Shown in pieces: positions 1-10,976 of a stretch of 64,000 nt of DNA (its first letter is position 1; each line of letters starts with the position of its first letter). Origin of the DNA: Salvator merianae. Lineage: Eukaryota; Chordata; Lepidosauria; Squamata; Teiidae. The notes below the pieces were generated by a model. The model worked only from the letters and a program-made list of their open reading frames with translations. It was not told the origin of the DNA and ran no database searches. The position numbers and the translations under genes were made by a program. The stretch is taken from assembly GCA_003586115.2 (NCBI GenBank), contig QVOM02000049.1, forward strand, positions 24,381,514 through 24,445,513, read 5' to 3'.

Positions 1-2135
1 GAGCATAAGACTGGAGGCTTCCATATCCAGCTTCCGTCTCCTTTGTCACAGTTTTGGAGTTGTTTTGCTGGTTGTTATGCAATATGACATAGCAATGAAA
101 AACTGCGACAAGTGAGAACATAAGAATGGTTGGTGTTTAGTCCTGGTAAGTATGTGGATACATCTATGTATTTTTCTCCAGCAGATGCAGAAGTGATTTG
201 CCACTGTCTCCCTTTGGGGAGATGTTTTCTAGGTGACCAGTCTACCCCTGAGCTCCAGATAAAAGAAGCTGACAAGCAGAAATTCAAGAACTGCATAGTG
301 AGGTTGTGCTTCTAGGTTCCATGCCTATTTTCACTTGAAATTTGCTAATGCATATCAATGTCAAATCGTTAATTGTTAGCAGCTTAGACATTTCCTCAGT
401 ATCCTTAATTACTAAGTGATCAACAGACATCCCCTCTGTGTTCAGAGTTGGATTAAAGAACATGACTGAGCCACTCACTCACCAATAATCAAATATCTTT
501 CCTTTTCCATGCTACACAGAGAAGTAAAAATGGTGATCTCCTCTAGGAACAACTCATTCCATTTTTAAAATCTTTAGCCATCCAAAAGGAGTATCTACTA
601 AGAAGTCTGTTACTTCTTGAAATATCTCCGTAAATAGGGATATGGGCAGTTCTTGCCTGCTATCCAGAAGAAGAAAAGGCGTGCCAGCTTCTTCGGCAAT
701 TATGTGACAGACATGGGCAGGTGCAACTGTATATTCATATGAGGAAGTGTTGTCTAGTAGGAGACCTTTAGAAGCACAGCACAGTCTTTTGGGATATTAT
801 TAGGATTCCCTGGCAAGATATGCCCAGCATGCATTGTGCCATGCCCTGAAGGTCTGATCTGGGCTGGATGGAACAATCCAGCCCAAGATCAGAGGGGTTA
901 CTGGCAGTCTATGTCATAATACAGATGGTCCATCCAGATCCAATGAAAGTTCACAGCCTCGAAGTTGGTGGCAGGGGATCGTTTAGCTGATTGCCCAGTA
1001 GCAGTACACCTCTGCTGAAATAGTGCAGGCTCCTCACATCCAGAAGATTGGCCCAGGCACTCTACTCTCAGAGACCACTTTCAAGTTATGTGCCCTTGGA
1101 CTAGGCTACAGTGCCATTTTCACACTACAGCTTGGTCCAACGGCACATGCACAACCAGTGAACCAGTCCACAGTGTGGATGCTGCATTCCTCAGGGGCTG
1201 CTGGCATGGGCCAACAGCTCAGTGCAGGTGTAGCCTCTGGATACAGTCAAGACTTCAACAATTGTACTCTATGCTGAGATTTTCAGACTTTGTTCATTTG
1301 CAAGACCACATATACTACCTTATATGCTTTATGACTTCATCATTGTTGTCACCAACCACTTTGAAATACTGGCTAGAGTTAATGAGGGTTGTAGGAATTG
1401 TGGCCATTGATTGGGACTAGAGGACAATGAGGAAGAAGTCATATTCTGGTTGGAAGTCTCACTTTTATCTCTATAACCTGTTCTTTGTTCTGCTGAGGTC
1501 AAAGCATGGTTTGTGGATGAAAAACCATGCTTTGAATAGGAAAGTTACTCATTGCCTTTTACCTTGCAGTCTTCATCTACAGGCTGGTGATGAGATTCAT
1601 AAGGCTCATGAAGGCTGCATTTTGGCTTGCTTGCTTTTTGATGTCTCCTAGTTGTAGCAATTTGTTGGTGACAGTATAGATCAACTTCTTCCAGACCGAC
1701 TGGTGTTCTAAGGTCTTTCTTAGATCTGCCAGCAAGGTTTTCATTGCTATCTATTCAGCTACTGGCTGCACTAGATTATTCTAAATAGATGGACACCAGG
1801 GAATGGATTAATGGAGTAGACTGGATATTGGTTATATATACTGCCTCCAGAATCAGTGGTGGCAGGACTGAGAATTCCATTTGCCAGGAAGTAAAATTGA
1901 CAGAGGGTGTCTTGTTTGCAGAGGACCCAGAGGCAACTGCCGGGTCAGTAAGGGTAGCAATATGCTGAACTAGGAAGACTTCTAGTCTGATCTACCCTGT
2001 GTCTTATATAGCTACCCTATTTTATAAAATAAAGGTCTCAGCTGGTATGGTAAACTAAGCTGATGAAAGATACTTTGCAAGGTGCACTTGAGGCCCTAGT
2101 GAAATAGCTAAAAAGGAAAGACTTCCTTTAACTGT
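1..2135. other. No gene recognised
   Basis: I recognise no gene or repeat family here. Several short open frames lie on the + strand between 1,023 and 1,651, but no homology or splice pattern supports them. An open antisense stretch at 554-796 is listed separately. Confidence 0.5.
554..796 (-). other. Open antisense frame of about 80 codons, unassigned
   Basis: Read on the minus strand, this stretch is open for 80 codons between two stops (TTA at 797-799 and TCA at 554-556 in + strand terms). It lacks an early ATG, so it is not an ordinary ORF. The translation is mixed-composition and globular-looking, with hydrophobic runs such as FLLLDS and FLVDTPFGWLKIL. I do not recognise it. It could be an eroded retroelement fragment, a lost exon, or chance; it shows no good splice acceptor. 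Confidence 0.2.
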
Positions 2136-2583
2136 GGGCCTTTCTTCAGTTTCCACTATGGAATGGCCAAATCCAATCATTCCAAGGGGGACCAGTCCCC
2201 ACAGTGTGGTGGCCATATGCACTGCCAGGGCTGGAAAACCGGAAACTGGTTTCCAGCATTCACAGTGCAGATGCCTGGCCCCCCACCATGACAGTGGCCA
2301 GAGAAAAATCTGGCCGCTGCCATGGTGACCAAGGATGTGGTGCACGACTGCACAGTCATGCCATGGCCTGCAGCATTCACACACAGAAGTGGGTGTGAAC
2401 GCTGTGTACTAGGAGCAGTCCAGTGTTCCTGGTACAGCTGTGGGCAACAATTTTATTGCCCACAGCTAGTAGTGATCAGGAGTGTCTGTAGAAACTCCCA
2501 GTTGCTAGGGCCTTTGCAAAATGTGGATGCACTGTGCTAGTGAGGATCTGATTGCTCACTAACACTAAAATGCAAACAGGCCC
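2136..2583. mobile_element. MITE, family B copy 1 (3-bp duplication TGT)
   Basis: This element starts GGGCCTTTCTTCAG and ends in the inverse (CAAACAGGCCC). It is flanked on both sides by TGT (2,133-2,135 and 2,584-2,586). The interior matches copies at 21,715 and 45,322: a CCATGACAGTGGCC block, an ATTCACAC block and a GGGAGCAGTCC-like block in the same order. It has no coding capacity. The 3-bp duplication and GG-starting ends suggest a Harbinger-type non-autonomous element. Confidence 0.75.
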
Positions 2584-2586
2584 TGT

Positions 2587-4299
2587 GAGGCTGGGTCCTC
2601 AATATATAGCAAAGGAACCTTAAGCAAGGCCAATTTCCATCATGCCCAAAACAGATTAGCTGCTCCGATGCCGTGATTAGGATGCTTTTACAGCATAATA
2701 GAGATGCAGCCTGAATCTGATCCTTTAGCGGAATCCAGTGTACAACGTAAATGAACTTACATTAAATCCACAGAACTTCTATCATGGCAATGTTGATCTT
2801 ACGTTTTATATTTAGTGTAGGTCCTTCTTGTAGTTAATAAGTTGCCAGATTTTTTTTGTGTGGGTGAAACCCATAACCCAAATGGAAATACAGTAAAATT
2901 AAAAATAGGTTTTTATACAAAGCTAATGGGCAAATCTGGAACATGCTTAAAGCCTTCCTACTGAAAGCAGTTGGGACTAAAAATGTTTGGATGTGTCTGA
3001 ACTGTGATTTTAGCTATCTCTTATTTCCATCATTATTCCCTTTTCCAGTCTATAATATGCTTTTAAAAAGAATGTCAAATAGTTTTAATTTAACTGAGCA
3101 TCAAACCCTGAACAGAAATGCCAGTCATGTTAATTTGAAGGGGAAAAAAAAGTCAGCAATGTGAAATGGAAGGTTTAAAGAATGGGATATGCTGTATAAA
3201 ATTATTTTCCACAGGCGTGCCCTGTATTCCGGCCTACGTCCCTGGAACACCTTGGCTCAAGTGTAGGAGATGTGGGTGTGGTGACTATTTCCTGGCATAA
3301 GGAAAGATTTCAGGAAAGCGTGGGCTGTACCTTCCCACCCAGACAGGTTCTTGACCCTAGCCGACAAGTGGCAGAAGCCTTGTGCATGTAAAAAATCTAA
3401 CATGGTCCTTAGAGCGTGTGAGCTCTCAGTGCATTTTTGTCAAGTCTGCATTCCTTAAAATATAAATCTATGAAGTGTGGTAAGTCAATCCAGATTTGAC
3501 TAATAGGATGCTTCTTGAGAGTTTCTCTCTCCTTCTCATCCTCACTATTCCAGAAGGTTCATATCTTATTATGCAAAATATTACATGAACTAAATGGTGG
3601 CTTTGGATAATAGAATTGTTCCAATAAAATTTTTGCAGAGAAAATTAGAAGGAAAAGAACTGTGCATTTCAATGTAACAGTCATAAACCTGAGTTCGTTT
3701 CCAGCTTCTTCCAGAGAACTATTTGTGAGGCTGCACCCATACCACAGTGGACTGCAGCAGTGGACCATTTGCTCCCACCCCAGGCAGGCCTATCAACTTG
3801 GCTGAAAATCAGCCAAATATCAAATACACTTGGCTTCTTTTTGGCTTTTTCTATAGCTAGGGTCATTTGTTTGGCTTATTATCTGGCAGCCCTGATGCAG
3901 GGCTGCAGGGCTCAGCCATTTACCCTCTTCAAAGCTGGGGAACAAAAGTTCTGCAGGTTCCAAGTCTGCCATTTTCCTTGCAATGGAAAAACCTTCTGGC
4001 TGGATCGCAGCACTGCTAAGTCACGCACACAACCATCATAGCAAGAACATGCGGGAGCAGGAGGGCGCTTCGGTTCTTTTCCCCATTGTATGGGGATGAT
4101 ACACCAGAGGGCATTGGCCAGGCCTGAAATGCTCTTCCTGGATCACTTTATGCCACGGGGTGCCATTGGCGTCCACACACCACACAGTAATTAGGTCTCT
4201 ACCAGGTGCTTTCCGTAGCTGCAGTATTAGAAATACAACTCTGTAACAATATATTATGCATTCGTTTCCAGAATAGGGGTGGCATAGGTCTATGAAAAT
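2587..4299. other. No gene recognised
   Basis: AT-rich, apparently unique sequence. I see no coding exon and no recognised repeat. The short open frames on both strands around 3,560-4,040 overlap each other and look accidental. Confidence 0.5.
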
Positions 4300-4574
4300 G
4301 TGCTTTCAAAGTTGTGGTTGACTGTAATTACTTCCCAGAATGTCCTTTGTATATTGAGAAGACCCTATCCTGAGTACCTACTGCTTTAGCTACTGAAGGT
4401 GATGGTGCAATCAGGACGGCATTATCTGCAGATCTCCGGGCATGGACAGGTTGGTATGGGAAAGGCATTCATTGAAATAGTTGGAACCCAAACCATTTAG
4501 GTCTTTATTGGTCAAAGTTAACAACTTGAGTTGAGTTCAGAAGTGAATTAGCAGCCAGTGCAGCTCTTTTAAGA
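4300..4574 (-). mobile_element. Older CR1/L2-type LINE, 3' part (host copy, left piece)
   Basis: This piece aligns by eye with 4,850-5,070 inside the neighbouring younger copy: both share the GCAGCCAGTGCAGCTCTTTTAAG block and the TTAACA..CTTGA..TTG block. It is therefore another copy of the same LINE 3' region, in the same orientation. It breaks at 4,575 and continues at 5,796, with the younger copy inserted between. Confidence 0.7.
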
Positions 4575-4595
4575 CCAGTCAGCAGTACTAGTTAG
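4575..4595. repeat. Left target-site duplication of the nested LINE
   Basis: These 21 bases match 5,775-5,795 at 19 of 21 positions; both differences are T/C. Together they bracket the younger LINE exactly. Non-LTR retrotransposons make target duplications of variable length, often 10-20 bp or so. Confidence 0.75.
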
Positions 4596-5774
4596 TATTT
4601 ATTTATTTGTATGTTTGTATTTTTCTCCTGCCCTTTACCAAAGGTGTAAGGGCAGGTTACAACAATTAAAACAACAACAACAAAACCGTAAAAGGCACAC
4701 AATAAAATAGTAGCCTGGAAGTAGGGAGGGAAAGCTGTACCTTTAGCCAAAGGCAAGGGTAAATAGGTGTGTCTTTATTGCTCTCCTAAAGATGTAAAGT
4801 GAAGAAACTTGATGCACCTCAGAAGGAAGAGTGTTCCACAGTCTGGGGGTCACCACTGAAAAAGCCCTATCCCAGGTGCCTACCTTTTAGCTATTGAAGG
4901 CAGCGGTGCAGATCTTAGGGCATGGGCAGGCTGATATGGGAGAAGACACTCCTTTAGGTATTTGAGGCCCAAGCTATTTAGGGCCTTGTAGGTTAAGGTT
5001 AACACCTTGAATTGGGCTCAGTAGCGAATTGGCAGCCAGTGCAGCTCTTTTAAGTCCGGCATGATATGCAGCCGGCCAGCTGTTCCAGTCTTGCTGCTGC
5101 ATTCTGCACCAGTTGCAGCTTCCGAACTGTCTTCAAGGGCAGCCCCATGTAAAGCGTGTTACAGTAATCCAATCTGGAAGTTACCGAAGCATGGATTACT
5201 GTAGCCAGATTGTCTCTGCCAGAAGGGGTTGTAGTTGGTGAACCAGTCGTAGCTGGAGGTATGCAGTCTTGACCACCGCCTCCACCTGAGTTTCAAGTGT
5301 AAGCGTAGAGTCCAAGAGTACACCCAGATTCTGCACCTGTCCTTTCCAGGGCAAAGCAACCCCATCAAGGATCAGATGTCTTCCAACTTCATGAACCCGA
5401 GACCCTGTGACACACAGTACCTCTGTCTTCTCTGGATTCAGCTTCAAAAATGGTATGTTGGCCACCGGGTGATAGTTGTTTAAATCATCTGGATTTAGGG
5501 AGAACTTCTTGAGGAGAGGTTGTACCACTGCCTCTTTAATAGCCAGCGGGACCACCCCATCTCTTAAGGAGGCATTTACTACTCCCTGGACCTACCCAGT
5601 CATACCCTCCTTGCTAGCTTTATCAACCAAGAAGGGCAAGGATCTAGACAACACGTAGTAGGTCAAACTCTAGCAAGCAGCTTGTCCACATCCTCAGGCC
5701 ACAATAACTGAAACTGATCCAAAGTAACTGGACCAGATGGTTCTCTGGACACTTCCTCTGGATTATTTGTGTGT
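4596..5774 (-). mobile_element. CR1/L2-type LINE, 5'-truncated, internally deleted RT
   Basis: The minus strand carries remnants of a non-LTR reverse transcriptase. The longest open piece (5,196-5,555) reads through a start resembling the RT opening (NNYHPVANIPF) directly into LKLNPEKTEVL and [13 protein letters not shown], which belong to the thumb side of Jockey/CR1/L2-type RTs. The catalytic palm, including the expected YADD-type box, is missing between these blocks, so the copy carries an internal deletion. The 3' end faces left and finishes in a TATTTATTTATTTG-like tail at 4,596. The 21-bp duplication at both ends shows one insertion event into an older relative. The copy cannot move on its own. 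CR1 versus L2 is not settled. Confidence 0.8.
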
Positions 5775-5795
5775 CCAGCCAGCAGTACCAGTTAG
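5775..5795. repeat. Right target-site duplication of the nested LINE
   Basis: Partner of 4,575-4,595; it marks where the older LINE sequence resumes. Confidence 0.75.
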
Positions 5796-5950
5796 CAGGC
5801 TTGCAGGTAGATTCTGTATCAGATGCAGCTTCTGAACCGTGTTCAAGGGCAACCCCATGTAGATAACATTACAATAGTTCAAGCATGGATTAGTGTGGCC
5901 AGATTGTCTCTTACAGAAAGATATATGCATTAAGTGACCACAGCTCAAAA
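5796..5950 (-). mobile_element. Older CR1/L2-type LINE, right piece
   Basis: On the minus strand this reads NVIYMGLPLNTVQKLHLIQN, a block typical of the C-terminal side of CR1/L2-type RT. It corresponds to 5,070-5,210 of the younger copy. It continues the host copy interrupted at 4,574. Confidence 0.75.
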
Positions 5951-6654
5951 TATTTGTATGTGTTGCTTGTAGCTGTAGTCACTCTTGTGTAACTGGATGA
6001 TTATGAGAAAGGATGGTTTTGAGGTTCTGTTTAGTAAGATCAACATAAGGTTTTCAACCAAAGCCTCATCGTGCATCTGTCTCCCTTATCAAAGTGGTAC
6101 AAAGTATTACTGGGCACAAAGTATTAGCAACCATTAAAATTCCAACAAGAAAACAAAATGAAGGAAGAAACACTACTAAGGTTAACAGTTTTTATTTATA
6201 AATAGACTGGCACCTCAGGCTGCTTCCAAGTATGGATAAAGTGTCATTCTCAAAGAGGAACAATATTTATTCTTAAAGAATCTATGATCAATGTGCTGAG
6301 AAACTGAATTCTTTTGGCTTAAAAAGAAAAGCATTATAATTTAAAGTGTTTATTGCATGACTGTAGTTGAATGGTTGAGCAACTGCCTAAGAAGCTGGAT
6401 TGATCTTTAGCTCCTCTACAGAAAAATGGCAAATATCTTGTTTATCCTTGCAAAGAAAACTGCATGATAGAATATGCAGAATATGCAAATATAGCGGAAT
6501 AAATAAGCAATGTCTGGACTCAGCTCAATGACTCTAAAGAACAGCAAAACTACTATATTTCATAGAAACCTTACAGCAATTGATAACTATAAAAACAAGA
6601 AAACTACTGTATATGTATTAAATACTGTATAAAAAATTGTACCATAGATCTGAT
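5951..6654. other. No gene recognised
   Basis: AT-rich unique-looking sequence without a supported feature. Confidence 0.5.
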
Positions 6655-6695
6655 GCAGGGCAAGGCAGGGCAGGGCAGGGCAAGGGCAGGGCAAG
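6655..6695. repeat. Imperfect (GGGCA)n repeat
   Basis: Tandem CAGGG/CAAGG units, about eight, directly beside the TCACATGA minisatellite. Confidence 0.9.
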
Positions 6696-6699
6696 ATGA

Positions 6700-6910
6700 T
6701 TCCAAGGTCACATGACCCCCGGTCACAAGATGACCTGGGTCACATGACCCCAAATCACATGACCCCCAAATCACATGACCCCCAAATCACATGACCCCCA
6801 AATCACATGACCATGGGGGTCACATGACCCCCAGGTCACATACCATGGGGTCACATGACCCAGCTCATGTGGACCCTGGGTCATGTGGTCCCTGGCTCAC
6901 GTGGCCCCCA
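6700..6910. repeat. Minisatellite of TCACATGA boxes
   Basis: The array contains eight perfect TCACATGA octamers, starting at 6,708, 6,740, 6,755, 6,771, 6,787, 6,803, 6,820 and 6,851. Four in the middle (6,755-6,803) repeat with an exact 16-bp period, with AAATCACATGACCCCC as the unit. Related CATGTG and CACGTG boxes follow to 6,905. TCACATGA is the E-box core of the M-box bound by MITF/TFE bHLH-ZIP factors. Whether this array is bound by anything is unknown. Confidence 0.85.
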
Positions 6911-6924
6911 GCTCAGAACTACCA

Positions 6925-7142
6925 GTAGACCAGTGCACCTGATCTGGAAGATGGGAGGCATGCAGATGTATGCCTCCCAATGGTCTGGACTACTGGAGAG
7001 CATCTTTTGGCAGTGCATCATAGTGCACTGCTGAAAAACATCCCCAAAGGCCCTGAGCTAGGAACAAATGAGACAGCAAAAATACGGCCCAAGCCTGGAC
7101 CCACTGATCTGGATTTCAGTCCAGTAAGTACAGAAAGGGCCA
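6925..7142. mobile_element. MITE family D, partial
   Basis: The right end, AAGTACAGAAAGGGCC at about 7,127-7,142, is the same inverted end seen at 19,909, and the interior shares the CCCACTGATC(T/C) motif. The left end is not clear; it may lie inside the GC-rich minisatellite or be lost. Confidence 0.45.
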
Positions 7143-9584
7143 TACACTGGTTGCTTGATGCCCCAGAACTTTGCCCCATCCCACAAGCTTAGAAAGGCTC
7201 ACTAGAGCATCTGAGTACTGGGCTTGTCTTCAAGGGTGTATGGGTGTTCCATATGTTTCAAGACCGTGATTTACACCCTTCATTTATAACTTCACTTTCC
7301 TGAGATAAACCACCAGTGAGGAAAGTAGCACTGGAGTAGATATGGTTATGTTTGTATTATCTGCAATGTTCCCTTTAGGTGAGAAAGACAAGGATAGCAT
7401 GCACTAAAATAATCTTAGCTCCGCATATTGTCTGCACCAGCTTTTCTAAACAAATCAGATTTAAACCTGCATATCATGCAGTATAATGCATATAAAAAGA
7501 ATTTCTGAATGTACCTGTTTGGGGATTTCATTTATTGCCTTAAAGCAAAATCTTTAATTCTAGTTCTTTTTGTCAAGTCTGCAGCTACAGGAAAAGCCGA
7601 TTACTAAGTATTTTTAAATGCCCAGATAAGGTGGCCTTCAGCAATTTCAAAAAAAGTTTAAAGAAAAAAAAGTGAGGTCGTCCCAACTGTTGGAAAGGAG
7701 CCAAAATTAGTGGGCAAAAATGTGTTTCACTACGGGGTTGAAGAGAATGAGACACAAGCTTCAAAAACTGAAAACAAAACTTCCCCAACCCCCCCCATAA
7801 ACAACAGTTTATCCTTACAGTGGACATCTGACCATCCTAGCCCATATTTAGGTTGCTTTAATGATGTTGTTATTTCAGAATGTATAAGAAGCAAAGCAAG
7901 AGAGTTCTAATGACCATGGACAAAATTATGTGGAGCCCAAATATTGAATGATAGGTACCATAGTCCCAATCTCAATCCGGTCTGAATGATGCAGAATGCT
8001 CAGTTGTTCTGGAACTGCTTCTTCTGCACCCCTCTTTGCCTTGAGTGCCATAGGAAAACACTCTAGAGGAGAGGAAGCACAAGCTGATAGTTGGTAAACT
8101 TGTAAGCAGTGAAATCTGATATATTTGCTTCCCCTCTTGAAAAGGTTGTTATAGTACAGGGGCAGAAGCAGCTAAGTTTTAAAGTGTCTTTCAGACCTTC
8201 TACAATCTGTAGTTCTCAAAAAGCAGTCCACATAAAAGAGTGCCAAAGAATGCAAATAAACACACACTTGTTATGAATTATTTGCCAATTTGTGAACACA
8301 AACCTGCTTTATCTTGTACTTCTTAGAGGACTCCAGATTTGCCTAATCAGTAATGTCTTCTGGAAGCTGTGCTTGGCCAGCCAATACAGGAAAGTCCTAA
8401 GTTACAGCTGTGTAAGGGGGAAAGAAGTAGTCCAGAATATTCTTTGCTCATTTTCTTCTCCTGCCTACCCCCCCCTGCGTTGGCCACTGTAGATTTATTA
8501 CCTTACAGAACTTGCAGATGATGTTTTCATAGTCACTAATGAGGTCCCAGCAGTTTTTAACAATAACAGGACATTACCTCTCCCAAGATATATTATGTGT
8601 TTTGCCTCCATCTTCTCCCAATTTTCTGGCAATTTTTTTTTTAAAGGCCAAAAATGCACTGTGCTATCCATACTTACCACCCCCTCTGTTGTTGTACAAC
8701 TTCCTTCAGTCACATGATGTGAATAACTGTGGAGCTGCACTTGTTTATTTTACACATTTTTCACGAATACAAAATGGGCTTTATCTTGGTACTTTCCATG
8801 AAACCATCCATGATTCCATGCTTTTCTACACAGAAGCAAATTGTGTATACTAATGATACAGATTCATTACGTTGATATTCGGCTGTCCCCCCCAAACCTT
8901 GGAAAAAGTTCACATAGTTTTCAGTGGTTTCGTACTGTACTAAGGTTACTAAAGCTGCATCCAGACAATGCTTTTTGGTTGACCTCTGGTCAGCTGAGGG
9001 TAGAATGGGCAAATGGCCATGCGCTAGATACGGTGGTGTCCCCCTTTCCTCTGAAAATGGGGCCTTTCATTAAACTACTTTTAACTGCTCTGAGATCAGC
9101 CCTTCAGCAGAGTTGGCACACGTGAGCATTTGGACTCCCTCTTCCCTTCATGCCAAATCTTTGCCCAGAATTTCAAGCCACCTACCAGGCATGCAAGCCA
9201 AAGTCCAGGCCAATTTGCTGTCTCGCCCTGGCCAGGAAGCTTACCTAAATTAGCAGCATTTTGGAAGGCTCCATGCAATTGCCTGCTACTTTTCAACCTC
9301 CATGCTGACCGTCAGGTAAGTGGGCTCCACCCAGGCCCAATTGGAGCTTCATTTGAATGGAGCTTAAAGATAAAAACTGCGTTAACTTAAACTATAATTA
9401 TAGTTTGAAACAACTTCCCAATGTCTTTCTAATTATTTTAGTTAAAAAGAGAATGTCAAACTATTTAGGAAGACCTCTATTAAGTTTTCAAAGGATTGGA
9501 TAGAATCCATTTGGGATCAGCTTCATTTGTGTAGATGTTGTTATGTTTCTTGGCAAATGAATATTAAATTTGTCTAAGAATATT
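7143..9584. other. No gene recognised
   Basis: Many short open frames on both strands, none with recognisable homology. An AGCTGCATCCAGACAATGC string near 8,955 resembles the terminal block of MITE family G, so a degraded element may start there, but I cannot find its other end. Confidence 0.4.
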
Positions 9585-9613
9585 GAATGAATGAATGAAT
9601 GAATAAATGAATG
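9585..9613. repeat. (GAAT)n microsatellite
   Basis: Seven tetranucleotide units, one changed to AAAT. Confidence 0.95.
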
Positions 9614-10064
9614 GGGCAGGGGGAAACTTGGCTTAGTTTCACATGATGGGCTTGGGTCATGCAATGTAATGTTCCACAATAGTAATAGTGCTTGATGGCA
9701 GAAACCACACACAATCAGTTTGCATACCACAGGTAGATCATGCTGGTTTCCTTTTATTACTATTGATTTGCTGGAAATGCAGATCTGTATAGTTAGAAGG
9801 CTGTGCCCATTCAAAGCACACTATATTTTTATCTTCTATGCTGGAACCTCAAAAAAACCCATTTGGCAATCACATTTGAATAATGGAGGACTTCTAACAT
9901 GTCATGGGGACTCCGGACTCAGATAGGCAATAATAGAAGAAAGGCTACTCCCCAATCTCATGAATTCTCTAGACTAGGAAAGATGGATTATAGATGTGAT
10001 GGGAACATGAGGACCACTCACTACAGTTTCTGAGACTTTCTTTTTGCCACATGCAATTGCAGAC
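9614..10064. other. Mostly unassigned; short similarity to 30.06 kb
   Basis: CTAGACTAG, GATTATAG and TTTTTGC blocks at 9,968-10,050 recur in the same order at 30,073-30,150. This suggests remnants of one more dispersed element. No gene is seen. Confidence 0.35.
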
Positions 10065-10067
10065 TAA

Positions 10068-10676
10068 GGGTGTGTTCAGACTAGCTATTTCAGTCCCCCT
10101 CTGGGTGAATTTGACCCTGGGGAGCCTCCAAGCCTATAATGAGGTGACTCTTCAACAGCCGGGAGAAAAAAGCTCTCAGGTTCCCTTAGAACTGAGTGGG
10201 GAGCGCCTCCACCAATCACAGCCTTGAAGGAAACCATTGGATAATTGGACAGGGAGGGAGGGGCACTAGCGAGCTCTTGCCTACACTGGGAACTTTTGAA
10301 CTCAGTTAAACAGATTGAAGGAAGCTGAAACTGCAACTAAAAAAATAACTCCTATCCTGCCTTCTTTTAGAAATGTACTTAAAAAGTACACTAGACTTTG
10401 TATAACAATGAGGAGTGCAGAGAGAAAGAGACTTGAGTTTCAGAAGAAACTGCTTCAGCAAAGAGGCGGGGATTTCATACTCAGTGGTCAATCAATGAGC
10501 AGCATCCTTTGCAGTCATGGTAGGTTGCCTCTTGAAGCAAATAGGCTGCACTATGGGTGAGTTATGAATCAAATCAACAGGTAACTGTGTTTCAAAGGCT
10601 TTTTTTCTGTTGCGCCTAGGGATTATTTGCTCATTTTATTTAGGCGGTCTTAAAAATCACTAGTCTGAACACACCC
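10068..10676. mobile_element. Harbinger-like MITE, family A, divergent copy (TAA duplication)
   Basis: Both ends carry GGGTGTGTTCAGACTAG in inverted orientation, bounded by TAA at 10,065-10,067 and 10,677-10,679. Internally it shares the GAGCAGC..CCTTTGCAG block and the CCAATCA block with the larger copies at 35.7, 42.6 and 60.7 kb, but it is shorter and more diverged. TWA-type 3-bp duplications are the hallmark of PIF/Harbinger transposons. No transposase is encoded. Confidence 0.85.
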
Positions 10677-10760
10677 TAAGACAGGAGAATGGGAAAATCC
10701 ATATCCTGTGAAATGCCCATAAAGAGGTACAGCCCATCTAAAGGAACACTCAACAATTCC

Positions 10761-10976
10761 GGTCCTGTCCAGATAGGGCCTAAAACATGGGATTATCCTG
10801 GGGCCATATTGGGATATTGGGGTAAAATCTTGTGGTGTCACTATTCCAAGAAAAACAACTCCCAACCTGCGTTTTCCTGGAATAGCAGTATAGGCTTACC
10901 TGTCTGGATGCTTGCTTCTGGGAGCTGCCGTCTTAAGAATAGAGACAATGCACTGACTTGCACTGGTTGTGCTGTT
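10761..10976. mobile_element. MITE family G, partial copy
   Basis: It starts GGTCCTGTCCAGATAGGGCC, and its interior matches the reverse strand of 47,661-48,121 through the CTATTCC, GGAATAGCA, CTGGATGCTTGCT and GGGAGC blocks. The far end is not identifiable. Confidence 0.6.
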
